Of a stretch of DNA of 36,447 nucleotides, positions 23,944 to 31,252 are shown in pieces; the first letter of the stretch is position 1; each line of letters begins with the position of its first letter. The position numbers and the translations under genes were made by a program. Source of the stretch: a virus; the IMG/VR virus record IMGVR_UViG_3300020436_000032, positions 1-36,447 of that record; one strand, given 5' to 3'. The notes below the pieces were generated by a model. That model was not told where the DNA came from. It did no database searches and saw only the letters and a program-made list of their open reading frames with translations.

Positions 23944-25494
23944 ATGGCACAGTTATTTGGTTTTGAGATAAAGCGAACGTCAAATCAAAGGGAAGAACAA
24001 CCTAGTTTTGTTCTTCCCGATGCTGATGACGGAGCAAATATACACGCTGGTTTTTACAGTCAGTATCTAGATCTAAATGCATCTGCAAAAAATGAGTACG
24101 ATTTAGTAAGAAGGTATCGTGCTGTATCTGAACATCCAGAGTGTGACTTTGCAATAGAAGATATCATCAACGAGTCTATCAATGTAGAAGCTGGAAAAGA
24201 AACAGTAAGCATTGTAACAGACAAAGTTCCGTTTTCCCCCAAAATAAAAACAAGAATCCGTCAAGAATTTGAACAGATTCTCCGCCTGTTAGACTTCAAT
24301 AATAAAGCACACGATATTTTCAGAAGGTGGTATATTGATGGAAGAGTATATTATCATAAGATTATAAATGAATCAAATCCAAAAGATGGAATACAAGAAT
24401 TAAGACATATTGACAGTCTCAAAATAAAAAGAGTAAAAAAGATAGAAAAAGGAGCATCCAAAAAAGGTACACCAGATATAAAAGTAGTATCAGATCATTA
24501 CGTATTCAATGAAAAAGGAATGGACCAAGTTTCTTCAGGCGGAGCATTTCAGATTACATCTGATTCAATTGCATTTTGTCCATCTGGTCTTTATGACCCT
24601 ACTAAAAATATTGTTCTATCATATCTTCACAAAGCAATCAAACCAGTAAACCAACTCAGAATGATTGAGGATGCAGTAGTCATCTATCGTATCTCAAGAG
24701 CTCCTGAAAGAAGAATTTTCTACATTGATGTTGGTAACCTTCCAAAAATCAAAGCAGAACAGTATCTCAAAGATGTCATGAATCGATATCGAAACAAGTT
24801 AGTGTACAACGCAGCTACAGGTGAGATACGAGATGACAGAAATCAAATGAGTATGTTGGAAGATTTCTGGTTACCTAGAAGGGAAGGTGGAAGAGGAACA
24901 GAAATTACAACTTTGCCTGGTGGACAAAACCTTGGTGAAGTCGAAGACATTGTTTATTTTCAGAGAAAACTTTATCGTTCACTCAATATTCCTGTAAGTA
25001 GATTAGAACAGGAATCTACCTTTAATCTGGGTAGAGGAGCTGAGATTACCAGAGATGAAGTTAAGTTTACCAAGTTTATTCAAAAACTTAGGAAGAAGTT
25101 CAATGTTCTCTTCAATGACCTGTTAAAGACACAATTAATCTTGAAAGGGGTCATTTCTGAGGAAGATTGGAGTAGTATAAGAACAAATATTCACTATTCC
25201 TATCTTAAAGATGGTCATTATGCAGAAATGCGAGACATGGATGTATTGCGTGACCGATTAGATATACTAAATACTATGGAACCCTATATTGGTGAATGGT
25301 TCTCAAAAGAGTATGTTCAGAAACACGTTTTCCGCATGACAGATGAGGAAATCAAGAGAATGGACAAACAAATTAACAAGGAACCACCACCACCAGACGA
25401 TGATGATGACAATGATAGGGATAACTCTCCAGATAGGAGGGATGACTTTCCAGATAGGGAAGAAGAAGAAAACCAACTCGACAGTCAGAGGTAA
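23944..25494 (+). CDS. 20: Portal vertex protein gp20
   Basis: This is a 516-residue protein (T4 gp20 is 524). Characteristic portal blocks include YRAVSEHPECDFAIEDIINE, HKAIKPVNQLRMIEDAVVIY RISRAPERR, DFWLPRREGGRGTEITTLPG and YRSLNIPVSRLEQESTFNLG. It forms the dodecameric ring at one head vertex. The ring nucleates prohead assembly, docks the gp17 motor and later binds gp13. The C-terminus ends in a long charged tail with a run of Asp and Glu. A late promoter and hairpin lie directly before the start. Genes for core, protease, scaffold and capsid follow. Confidence 0.97.
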   Translation: MAQLFGFEIKRTSNQREEQPSFVLPDADDGANIHAGFYSQYLDLNASAKNEYDLVRRYRAVSEHPECDFAIEDIINESINVEAGKETVSIVTDKVPFSPKIKTRIRQEFEQILRLLDFNNKAHDIFRRWYIDGRVYYHKIINESNPKDGIQELRHIDSLKIKRVKKIEKGASKKGTPDIKVVSDHYVFNEKGMDQVSSGGAFQITSDSIAFCPSGLYDPTKNIVLSYLHKAIKPVNQLRMIEDAVVIYRISRAPERRIFYIDVGNLPKIKAEQYLKDVMNRYRNKLVYNAATGEIRDDRNQMSMLEDFWLPRREGGRGTEITTLPGGQNLGEVEDIVYFQRKLYRSLNIPVSRLEQESTFNLGRGAEITRDEVKFTKFIQKLRKKFNVLFNDLLKTQLILKGVISEEDWSSIRTNIHYSYLKDGHYAEMRDMDVLRDRLDILNTMEPYIGEWFSKEYVQKHVFRMTDEEIKRMDKQINKEPPPPDDDDDNDRDNSPDRRDDFPDREEEENQLDSQR

Positions 25495-25497
25495 ATT

Positions 25498-25683
25498 ATG
25501 AGTAACATACCCGATATGATTAATGCATTACTTGATGATAACAAAATTGAGGCTGAAAGTGCATTCAAAAACACTATCTCTCAAAAAGTGGGAGATGCTT
25601 TAGATTTAAAACGTATTCAAGTTGCAAATAAATTTGTAACACAACACGTTACACAAACGGATACTGAGAGTGAAGACGTTTAA
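25498..25683 (+). CDS. Small prohead-core-type protein (gene 67 position)
   Basis: This is a 61-residue protein, with AGAGGTAA before the ATG, beginning MSNIPDMINALLDDNKIEAE and continuing SAFKNTISQKVGDALDLKRI. The pattern I.A.L..NxIEAExAFxxxIxxKVGDALDLKR is common in small proteins after the portal gene in marine T4-like phages. In T4 this place is occupied by gp67, a prohead core protein cleaved by gp21. Sequence similarity to T4 gp67 is not evident to me, so the assignment rests on size, charge and position. It overlaps the next ORF by 14 bases. Confidence 0.65.
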   Translation: MSNIPDMINALLDDNKIEAESAFKNTISQKVGDALDLKRIQVANKFVTQHVTQTDTESEDV

Positions 25684-25912
25684 TGAGTATCATGGTGTTC
25701 GTGAAAAAGATGAACACAAGAAATCAGCTGAATATAAAAAACTTTCATCACAGATGAAGAAAGCTGTAGATGATGTCTTCTCTACGTTAGAATCAAAACC
25801 TGGCGATTTTTTGAGCACATTTGATAAAACTGTCTCAAAGATTGCTAAGAAATATAAAGTGAAAGATAAAGATATCATGAGTTATTTCGACAAAGAAATG
25901 CTTACAATTTAA
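25670..25912 (+). CDS. Small prohead-region protein with GTG start (gene 68 position)
   Basis: This is an 80-residue protein. The best start is GTG at 25670, because the resulting N-terminus MKTFNEYHGVREKDEHKKS is of a type common in phage core proteins, and no ATG in this frame lies nearby. The sequence is Lys-rich and helical (SAEYKKLSSQMKKAVDDVFS, VSKIAKKYKVKDKDIMSYFD). It overlaps the previous gene by 14 bases, suggesting coupled translation. In T4 gene 68, another prohead core component, lies here. The function is inferred from position only. Confidence 0.55.
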   Translation: MKTFNEYHGVREKDEHKKSAEYKKLSSQMKKAVDDVFSTLESKPGDFLSTFDKTVSKIAKKYKVKDKDIMSYFDKEMLTI

Positions 25913-25920
25913 GGTAAACC

Positions 25921-26271
25921 ATGGCCAATCAAATTATTAACAAAATAGGAACCTCTGTAATTCATGTAGATAGTACAGATGGTGAGATAACTCTTGCAGA
26001 ATTAAAAAATGCAAATGAAGCAACAGTTGTAAACGCAGACATTGTAGAAATATTTTACAATCTTAAAGCTGGTGCATCAATAGCAATCGATAGAGGTGGA
26101 ACAGATTCAATAAAAATAGCAGGAAATGCATCTGGAGCTCATTTGGTTGGTCACATCAATTATAGACCATCTGGACTTGTACTCAGAGGAACGTCCACCG
26201 CCGATATTGGTGTCACTGTTTCTGGTTTTACTGATAGTTTAGTTACACTTATAGTCAAAAAGTCATATTAA
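25921..26271 (+). CDS. Beta-rich protein of unknown function in head gene cluster
   Basis: This 116-residue protein has an AAGGTAA site before the ATG. The sequence (MANQIINKIGTSVIHVDSTD, VEIFYNLKAGASIAIDRGGT, SGLVLRGTSTADIGVTVSGF) is predicted to be mostly beta strands, with no cysteine and no membrane segment. I do not recognise it as a T4 homologue. Its location between the core-like genes and the gp21 protease suggests a head component, perhaps a decoration or inner protein. Small Gly/Thr-rich proteins of this sort occur at the same place in other marine myophages. Confidence 0.6.
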   Translation: MANQIINKIGTSVIHVDSTDGEITLAELKNANEATVVNADIVEIFYNLKAGASIAIDRGGTDSIKIAGNASGAHLVGHINYRPSGLVLRGTSTADIGVTVSGFTDSLVTLIVKKSY

Positions 26272-26279
26272 GGGGAATT

Positions 26280-26897
26280 ATGAAATTAATTACGGAAACT
26301 TATGATGATTATGAAATTCTTATAGAAGGTAAAGGGAAAGACATGAAAATACAAGGTGTTTTCATGCAAGCAGAAACCAAAAATCGTAATGGTAGAGTAT
26401 ATCCCCTTGGCGTTCTTCAGAAAGAAGTGACAAGATATAATAAAGAATTAGTCTCCAAAAATCGTGCTTTTGGAGAACTAGGTCATCCAGACGGACCTAC
26501 TGTCAATCTGGATAGGGTTTCTCATATGATTGAGGAACTTGTACCCGAAGGTAATAATATCATCGGGAAAGCGAAGATTCTTGACACACCAAATGGTAAG
26601 ATTGTCAAAGAACTTCTAAATTCTGGTGCAAAACTTGGAGTCTCTAGTAGAGGAATGGGCACACTTGAAAAAAAGGGAAATGCAAATTACGTAAAAGATG
26701 ACTTTTACCTTGCAACTGCAGCTGATATTGTTGCAGACCCTTCAGCACCGCAAGCGTTTGTGGAAGGAATTATGGAAGGTAAGGAATGGATTTGGGACAA
26801 TGGTATTCTGAAAGAATCCGAAGTCGCAAAGATTCATAAACTTGCTTCCGCAAATAAACAGGCAGAAGCCTTTGAAGCTTTCCTTTCAAAACTCTAA
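26280..26897 (+). CDS. 21: Prohead core protease gp21
   Basis: This is a 205-residue protein (T4 gp21 is 212). The serine protease of herpesvirus-assemblin-like fold is recognisable by GVFMQAETKNRNGRVYP, the catalytic His in GELGHPDGP (about residue 69) and the catalytic Ser in LGVSSRGMG (residue 122 or 123). LATAADIVADPSAPQAFVEG follows. It matures the prohead by cleaving gp22, gp23 and itself at L/I-x-E sites. A GGGG-containing ribosome binding site precedes the ATG. A gp22 late promoter follows a few bases after the stop. Confidence 0.95.
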   Translation: MKLITETYDDYEILIEGKGKDMKIQGVFMQAETKNRNGRVYPLGVLQKEVTRYNKELVSKNRAFGELGHPDGPTVNLDRVSHMIEELVPEGNNIIGKAKILDTPNGKIVKELLNSGAKLGVSSRGMGTLEKKGNANYVKDDFYLATAADIVADPSAPQAFVEGIMEGKEWIWDNGILKESEVAKIHKLASANKQAEAFEAFLSKL

Positions 26898-26900
26898 TTT

Positions 26901-26908
26901 TATAAATA
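26901..26908 (+). promoter_or_regulatory. 22: Late promoter TATAAATA for gene 22
   Basis: Exact late promoter four bases after the gene 21 stop. The predicted start near 26914 gives a 25-base leader with AAGGAG before the gp22 ATG at 26939. No hairpin covers this site, in contrast with the promoters at 9532 and 23908. Confidence 0.75.
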
Positions 26909-26938
26909 TAATTAATCAATACTCTAAGGAGACTTAAA

Positions 26939-28114
26939 ATGTCTGAAAATCTCAATAAAGAAATGGAAGAAGTGGTTGAGGATACACTAGAGGAAGAAAC
27001 TCCCGCTCATAAATCCGTTAAGGGTAAGGGTGGAGTAGTTGCTCCAGTAACCACACCCGAAAGCCAACAAAAAGACAAATCCGGCGTCAAACAAGCAAAA
27101 CAACCTGCCGCTGGAGTTGCGTACAAGGAAGAAGTTGAAGTTGAGGAGGAAACCGAAACTGAAGCAGAAGAACTTGAAGAATCCCTTCCAAGGTTGAAAT
27201 CAGAAATGATGGATGGAATGGTAAAACATATGAAGAAAATGAAAAAAGAGGATCTTGCAAAACTCTATTCAACAACTCTTATGAAAGAGGAAGATGAAGA
27301 AGAGGATGAAGATGATGATGAAGAAGAAATGGAAGCTTATCATAGTAAGAAAATGAAGAAAGAGTCCATTGACCAAACAATAGAATCTCTTGATGTTTCT
27401 GATGATGTAAACGCATTGGTTGAAGGGGAAGAAATTTCCGAAGAATTCAAGTCAAAAGCTGCTACAATTTTTGAGAGTGCAGTAAAGACTAAAGTTCGTG
27501 CAGAACTTGAAAAAATGCAGGAAGAAAACGACAAAATTATCACTGATATGGCCGAACAGACAATGACTGATTTGGTTGAAAAAGTAGATGACTACTTGAA
27601 TTATGTCGTTGAACAGTGGATGTCTGAAAACGAACTTGCTATTGAGCGAGGACTCAAAGGTGAGATTGCAGAAGACTTCATTAGTGGACTGAAAAATCTT
27701 TTTGAAGACCACTATATTGATGTTCCAGATGAGAAGTATGACATTCTGGAAGCTAACTTGACGAAAATCGAAGAGTTAGAGGAAAAACTTAACAAACAGA
27801 TTGAAGAGAATGTTCAGTTGAGAAAAGCGAAAGGTGAACTTGTAAAAGAATCACTAGTTGCTGACGTTGCTAATGGGATGACTGATACTGAAACTGAAAA
27901 GTTCCAAAGTCTGGTTGAAGATGTAGAATTTTCTGATGAGGAATCCTATACGGAAAAACTCAAGACAATCAGAGAAAGTTATTTTGGTTCCAAAGAGGTT
28001 CTTACCGAAGAGGGAACTGAAGAAACTACTACAGAAGAAACAGTTGAAGTGACCGATTCAATGGACAAGTATTTAAAAGCCATTGGTCGTGACGTTCAAC
28101 GTGCTAAACAATAA
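26939..28114 (+). CDS. 22: Prohead scaffold protein gp22
   Basis: This is a 391-residue protein, clearly longer than T4 gp22 (269). It is highly acidic and helical, with runs such as EEVEVEEETETEAEELEESL and KEEDEEEDEDDDEEEMEAYH. Long coiled-coil segments follow (AELEKMQEENDKIITDMAEQ, NLTKIEELEEKLNKQIEENV). The C-terminal TDSMDKYLKAIGRDVQRAKQ is typical for the family. It fills the prohead interior and is degraded by gp21. The extra length is mainly in the acidic N-terminal third. It has an AAGGAG ribosome binding site and lies directly before gene 23. Confidence 0.92.
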   Translation: MSENLNKEMEEVVEDTLEEETPAHKSVKGKGGVVAPVTTPESQQKDKSGVKQAKQPAAGVAYKEEVEVEEETETEAEELEESLPRLKSEMMDGMVKHMKKMKKEDLAKLYSTTLMKEEDEEEDEDDDEEEMEAYHSKKMKKESIDQTIESLDVSDDVNALVEGEEISEEFKSKAATIFESAVKTKVRAELEKMQEENDKIITDMAEQTMTDLVEKVDDYLNYVVEQWMSENELAIERGLKGEIAEDFISGLKNLFEDHYIDVPDEKYDILEANLTKIEELEEKLNKQIEENVQLRKAKGELVKESLVADVANGMTDTETEKFQSLVEDVEFSDEESYTEKLKTIRESYFGSKEVLTEEGTEETTTEETVEVTDSMDKYLKAIGRDVQRAKQ

Positions 28115-28136
28115 TCACTTTAAATAGGAGTACTAT

Positions 28137-29543
28137 ATGTACAATGCAGAACAACTCCAAGAAAAGTGGCAACCAGTTTTGAATCATCCCGATCTCCCAG
28201 AGATCACAGATTCTTATAAACGAGCTGTTACCTCAGTTATCTTGGAAAACCAAGAGCGTGAACTCAAAGAGACACGTTCAATGTTGGCGGAAGCTGACAT
28301 GGCCGCAAGTGCAGCTGCTACGTTTGACCCAGTATTGATTTCACTGGTTCGCCGTGCAATGCCTAACTTGATGGCTTATGATGTTTGTGGTGTTCAACCA
28401 ATGAGTGGACCTACAGGACTCATCTTTGCCATGAAGGCACGTTATGGTGGTGGAGACACAGGATTCACCGAAGCTCTCTTTGATGGTGCTGAAACTTCTG
28501 CCAGTGGTAAGGGAGGTACAGGAGCTGATGGTAAACAAGTCGGTTCAAACCCAGGCGTTCTTAACGATTCTGGTGCAACTGCTCCTCAATCAGTTGATGG
28601 AGGTTCACCAGACGGAAGTTACAACGTCAGAGCTGGTATGTCTTTATCAGACGCTGAAGGTCTTAGTGGTGGTTCAACTGGTTCAGATGACCCAAGCCCC
28701 CCAACTGGTGATTTCCCAGGCACAAACTCTAGTGCTAAAGCTGGGGAATTTCAGGACATGGGTTTCACCATTGAGAAAACTCAAGTTACTGCAAGGACAC
28801 GTGCCTTGCGTGCTGGGTACACAATGGAACTTGCACAAGACCTGAAAGCTATTCATGGTCTGGATGCAGAATCCGAATTGTCTAACATTCTCTCAACTGA
28901 AATCCTTGCTGAAATCAATCGTGAGGTTGTTCGTTCAATCTACACAGTTGCTAAAAAAGGTGCTCTGGGAGTAACCGCTGACGGAATATTTGACCTTGAT
29001 ACAGATTCAAATGGTCGATGGTCAGTAGAGAAGTTCAAAGGACTTCTTTTCCAAATTGAGCGTGATTGTAACGCTATCGGAATCGAAACACGAAGAGGAA
29101 AAGGTAATATCCTCATGTGTTCAGCTGACGTAGCTTCCGCTCTGTCAATGGCCGGTGTTCTGGACTATGCTCCAAATATGTCAACAAATCTTAATGTTGA
29201 CACAACTGGAAATACTTTTGCCGGAACAATCAATGGACGAATTAAGGTCTATGTTGACCCATATGAGTCTCTTGCAAGTGGTGCCGGAAACTGGTATGTA
29301 GCTGGGTATCGTGGTGCTTCTGCTTATGATGCAGGACTGTTCTACTGCCCATACGTTCCATTGCAAATGGTTCGTGCGATTGGAGAAAATGACTTCCAGC
29401 CAAAAATTGCGTTTAAAACACGTTATGGAATGGCCGAGAATCCATTTGCTCGTTCATCAATCCCAACAAACATTGATGTTAATGCTCTTGCTCCTTCTGC
29501 GAATGTTTACTATCGCAGAGCTCGAGTGAACAATATCATGTAA
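28137..29543 (+). CDS. 23: Major capsid protein gp23
   Basis: This 468-residue protein (T4 gp23 is 521) has the N-terminus MYNAEQLQEKWQPVLNHPDL and conserved blocks TFDPVLISLVRRAMPNLMAY, DVCGVQPMSGPTGLIFAMKA and RAGYTMELAQDLKAIHGLDA. It also has GNILMCSADVASALSMAGVL and GLFYCPYVPLQMVRAIGEND, all standard for T4-type capsid proteins used in marine surveys. A gp21 consensus site L50-A-E52 followed by Ala53 suggests removal of a 52-residue propeptide. A Gly/Ser/Asp-rich loop (about residues 115-200) corresponds to the variable insertion domain. A GGAG site lies six bases before the ATG, and a strong hairpin follows the stop. Confidence 0.98.
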   Translation: MYNAEQLQEKWQPVLNHPDLPEITDSYKRAVTSVILENQERELKETRSMLAEADMAASAAATFDPVLISLVRRAMPNLMAYDVCGVQPMSGPTGLIFAMKARYGGGDTGFTEALFDGAETSASGKGGTGADGKQVGSNPGVLNDSGATAPQSVDGGSPDGSYNVRAGMSLSDAEGLSGGSTGSDDPSPPTGDFPGTNSSAKAGEFQDMGFTIEKTQVTARTRALRAGYTMELAQDLKAIHGLDAESELSNILSTEILAEINREVVRSIYTVAKKGALGVTADGIFDLDTDSNGRWSVEKFKGLLFQIERDCNAIGIETRRGKGNILMCSADVASALSMAGVLDYAPNMSTNLNVDTTGNTFAGTINGRIKVYVDPYESLASGAGNWYVAGYRGASAYDAGLFYCPYVPLQMVRAIGENDFQPKIAFKTRYGMAENPFARSSIPTNIDVNALAPSANVYYRRARVNNIM

Positions 29544-29549
29544 TCACTC

Positions 29550-29576
29550 TTGAGAGGGGATTTATTCCCCTCTCAA
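29550..29576 (+). terminator. Hairpin terminator after gene 23
   Basis: TTGAGAGGGGA (29550-29560) pairs perfectly over 11 bp with TCCCCTCTCAA (29566-29576) around a TTTAT loop, seven bases after the gp23 stop. No clear T-run follows, so it may act partly as an mRNA 3'-end stabiliser. A new late promoter begins six bases downstream. Confidence 0.7.
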
Positions 29577-29582
29577 ATCCCA

Positions 29583-29590
29583 CATAAATA
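29583..29590 (+). promoter_or_regulatory. Late promoter CATAAATA
   Basis: A 7/8 match to TATAAATA immediately downstream of the gene 23 hairpin. The predicted start near 29596 leaves an 11-base leader that still carries AAAGG before the ATG at 29607. The terminator-promoter arrangement supports function. Confidence 0.6.
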
Positions 29591-29606
29591 CTTGTAAAGG
29601 TAAATT

Positions 29607-30182
29607 ATGGCCGATACAAGTCAACCCACAGTTTTAGATTACGCTTCACAAACTACTTGGAGAATTCGTTTCAATCGAATTACTAAGGTCGAATGGTTTT
29701 GTACAAATGTTAATCTTCCAGGCATAAATCTTGGAGAAGCTTTGTTTCCTACTCCACTTTCAGATACCTATGTTGCAGGAGACAAATTGACATTTGAGAC
29801 TCTTAATATAACTTTTCTGGTGGATGAGGAACTACAAAACTATAGAGAACTATGGGATTGGATTGTTGGAGTTGGATTTCCAAAACAACATTCACAGTTT
29901 TCTTCTGTTCTTTCAAGTGGTTCAAATCCTGGCGGAACATTGACTGCATCGAATAGAGTAGGAAATACAGTAACCACTCCAAGTGATAGACCAGTATACG
30001 ATGAAGCTACATTGATAATTTACAATTCAAAAAACATACCGAAAGTTGAAGTAGCATTCAAAGACATTTTTCCAACAAGTCTTTCTGGACTTGCATATGC
30101 TCAAGATGCTACAGATGTTGAATATTTTAAAGCGGACGCTACTTTTAGATTCATGTATTATGAGTTTAAAAATGCCACATAA
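29607..30182 (+). CDS. Second tail-tube-fold protein (gp19-like)
   Basis: This is a 191-residue protein. The blocks WFCTNVNLPGINLGEALFPT, YVAGDKLTFETLNITFLVDE and YRELWDWIVGVGFP follow the tail-tube pattern (LPGI.LGE..., AGD...F.....). They are distinct from gp19 at 23373, with a ten-residue-plus insertion and a different C-terminus (TFRFMYYEFKNAT). In marine T4-like phages the slot after gene 23 usually carries the tail-tip or tail-completion gene (gp3 position). Related tube folds also occur in T4 gp48 and gp54. I interpret it as a tube-related protein, either a tube cap or baseplate-tube junction subunit. Its exact counterpart is uncertain. It has its own late promoter. Confidence 0.7.
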   Translation: MADTSQPTVLDYASQTTWRIRFNRITKVEWFCTNVNLPGINLGEALFPTPLSDTYVAGDKLTFETLNITFLVDEELQNYRELWDWIVGVGFPKQHSQFSSVLSSGSNPGGTLTASNRVGNTVTTPSDRPVYDEATLIIYNSKNIPKVEVAFKDIFPTSLSGLAYAQDATDVEYFKADATFRFMYYEFKNAT

Positions 30183-30185
30183 ATA
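30178..30185 (+). promoter_or_regulatory. Late promoter CATAAATA before uvsY leader
   Basis: A 7/8 match to TATAAATA overlapping the stop codon of the upstream gene. With T4 spacing the first transcribed base is G30191, which is exactly the first base of the closing stem of the structured leader. Confidence 0.6.
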
Positions 30186-30190
30186 ATTTC

Positions 30191-30264
30191 GAGCAGTCCA
30201 GAGTATTATTTTAATAGTCCACTCAAATTATGTGCGACAACATACTTAGGGTGACGGACTGCTC
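30191..30264 (+). ncRNA. Structured 5' leader or small RNA before uvsY
   Basis: GAGCAGTCC (30191-30199) pairs with GGACTGCTC (30256-30264) over 9 bp. Inside, GAGTATTA (30201-30208) pairs with TAAT (30212-30215) and ACTC (30221-30224), leaving a 5-base bulge. TATGT (30229-30233) pairs with ACATA (30240-30244). Together they give a three-way junction of 74 nt. The predicted late start is the first base of the stem, and the uvsY ATG lies 18 bases after the last stem base with no clear ribosome binding site. It could be a regulatory leader or a processed small RNA. It is not a tRNA: there is no T-loop. I know no matching RNA family. Confidence 0.5.
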
Positions 30265-30281
30265 CCTTTGATGAATAGATT

Positions 30282-30716
30282 ATGATATCACTAACTGAAT
30301 TACAACAAAAAGTAAAAAAAGATTTGAAGATTAACGATCTTCAATTAGATGTGGAGTCCCTGAGAATCCCATCATTACATTCCAAATATTTACAACTCCT
30401 TACAGAACATTCTCTTGCATATAAAAAAGCCAGAAATGAACTGTCAATCATCCGTAGAAACAAATGGATATACTACTCTGGAAAGGCTTCAGAGGATGTC
30501 TATAAAGAGAAGGGTGATTTTCCTATAAAACTGAAAACCAAAGACGAGGAAAAAACCTTCATTGAGGCTGATGAAGAGTTTATTGAAAAGAAAAAAGAGG
30601 TGGATTATCACGAATCTATTGTAGATTATCTTCAGGAAATTGTGAAACAGATTGGTAACAGAGGTTTTCAAATAAAAAATGCAATTGATTGGAGAAAATT
30701 TGAATCGGGAATGTAA
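30282..30716 (+). CDS. uvsY: Recombination mediator UvsY
   Basis: This is a 144-residue protein (T4 UvsY is 137). The features LTELQQKVKKDLKIND, HSKYLQLLTEHSLAYKKARN, KWIYYSGKASEDVYKEKG and the C-terminal GNRGFQIKNAIDWRKFESGM match the UvsY family, in which the C-terminal helix ending ...RGFAIKH..D.R.FE.G is highly conserved. UvsY loads the UvsX recombinase onto gp32-coated single-stranded DNA. Upstream is the structured leader. A 4-codon ORF (MNRL) begins at 30271 and its stop overlaps the uvsY ATG. The next gene overlaps by one base. Confidence 0.92.
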   Translation: MISLTELQQKVKKDLKINDLQLDVESLRIPSLHSKYLQLLTEHSLAYKKARNELSIIRRNKWIYYSGKASEDVYKEKGDFPIKLKTKDEEKTFIEADEEFIEKKKEVDYHESIVDYLQEIVKQIGNRGFQIKNAIDWRKFESGM

Positions 30717-31252
30717 TGTTAGGATACGATTATCTGTCTATTCCACTAGATAATAATTTACTCTATACTTGGGCAAAAGAATCTTATAAAGAATTTCAAC
30801 AAGGAACTGCATCTGGAAAAATATCAGAGAAAAGAAACAGTAAAATATCTTTTCTAACTCCAAATGAAAAAATAAGAAAAGAACTGTTCAGACTAGCTAA
30901 TAATGCAAATGAACTTGGTGGATGGGAACTAAAAATAACAAATGTAGAAAATCTTCAATATACAGTTTATGAAAAAGGAGATTACTATAATTGGCACACA
31001 GACGTAGGTAAAAAAAGAAATCCTCTAGGAATAAGAAAATTATCGTTTACAATGATATTGAATGATAATTATGAGGGTGGTACGTTACAGATGGAACATG
31101 GAGCTCCAAATAGTGATGATAGAGTATACAATATTTCTCCAAAGTTAGGAGAAATTATTTGGTTTCCCTCTTACAAATGGCATAGAGTGACATTAGTTAC
31201 AAGTGGAGTAAGACATTCTTTAGTATGTTGGTTTATTGGAGACTATGGTTGA
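30716..31252 (+). CDS. 2-oxoglutarate/Fe(II)-dependent dioxygenase (prolyl-hydroxylase type)
   Basis: This is a 178-residue protein. The double-stranded beta-helix iron site is visible: His94 and Asp96 in YNWHTDVG, His156 in KWHRVT, and the 2-oxoglutarate-binding Arg166 in GVRHSLVCW. Supporting motifs are FTMILNDNYEGGTLQM and GEIIWFPSYKWHRV. The fold matches prolyl-4-hydroxylase-like phage enzymes, which are common in marine myophages and of unknown substrate (protein side chain or nucleic acid base). It lies between uvsY and uvsW with TAATG overlap upstream, and its end overlaps uvsW by 8 bases, so it is co-translated with recombination proteins. The full motif suggests an active enzyme. Confidence 0.88.
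   Translation: MLGYDYLSIPLDNNLLYTWAKESYKEFQQGTASGKISEKRNSKISFLTPNEKIRKELFRLANNANELGGWELKITNVENLQYTVYEKGDYYNWHTDVGKKRNPLGIRKLSFTMILNDNYEGGTLQMEHGAPNSDDRVYNISPKLGEIIWFPSYKWHRVTLVTSGVRHSLVCWFIGDYG

Noticed and set aside
25683-25757. ATG at 25683 as start of the gene after 25498
   Set aside because: It opens a different frame that stops after about 24 codons; the GTG at 25670 opens the longer frame with a phage-like N-terminus.
28119-28126. TTTAAATA as a late promoter for gene 23
   Set aside because: Its predicted start (about 28132) would remove the GGAG ribosome binding site (28127-28130) from the transcript.
30191-30264. tRNA gene
   Set aside because: The length and closing stem look tRNA-like, but there is no T-loop GTTCRA sequence, no D-loop GG and no proper anticodon arm.
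31236-31244. TTG start for uvsW giving METMVDI
   Set aside because: The ATG three codons later matches the family N-terminus and overlaps the oxygenase stop normally.
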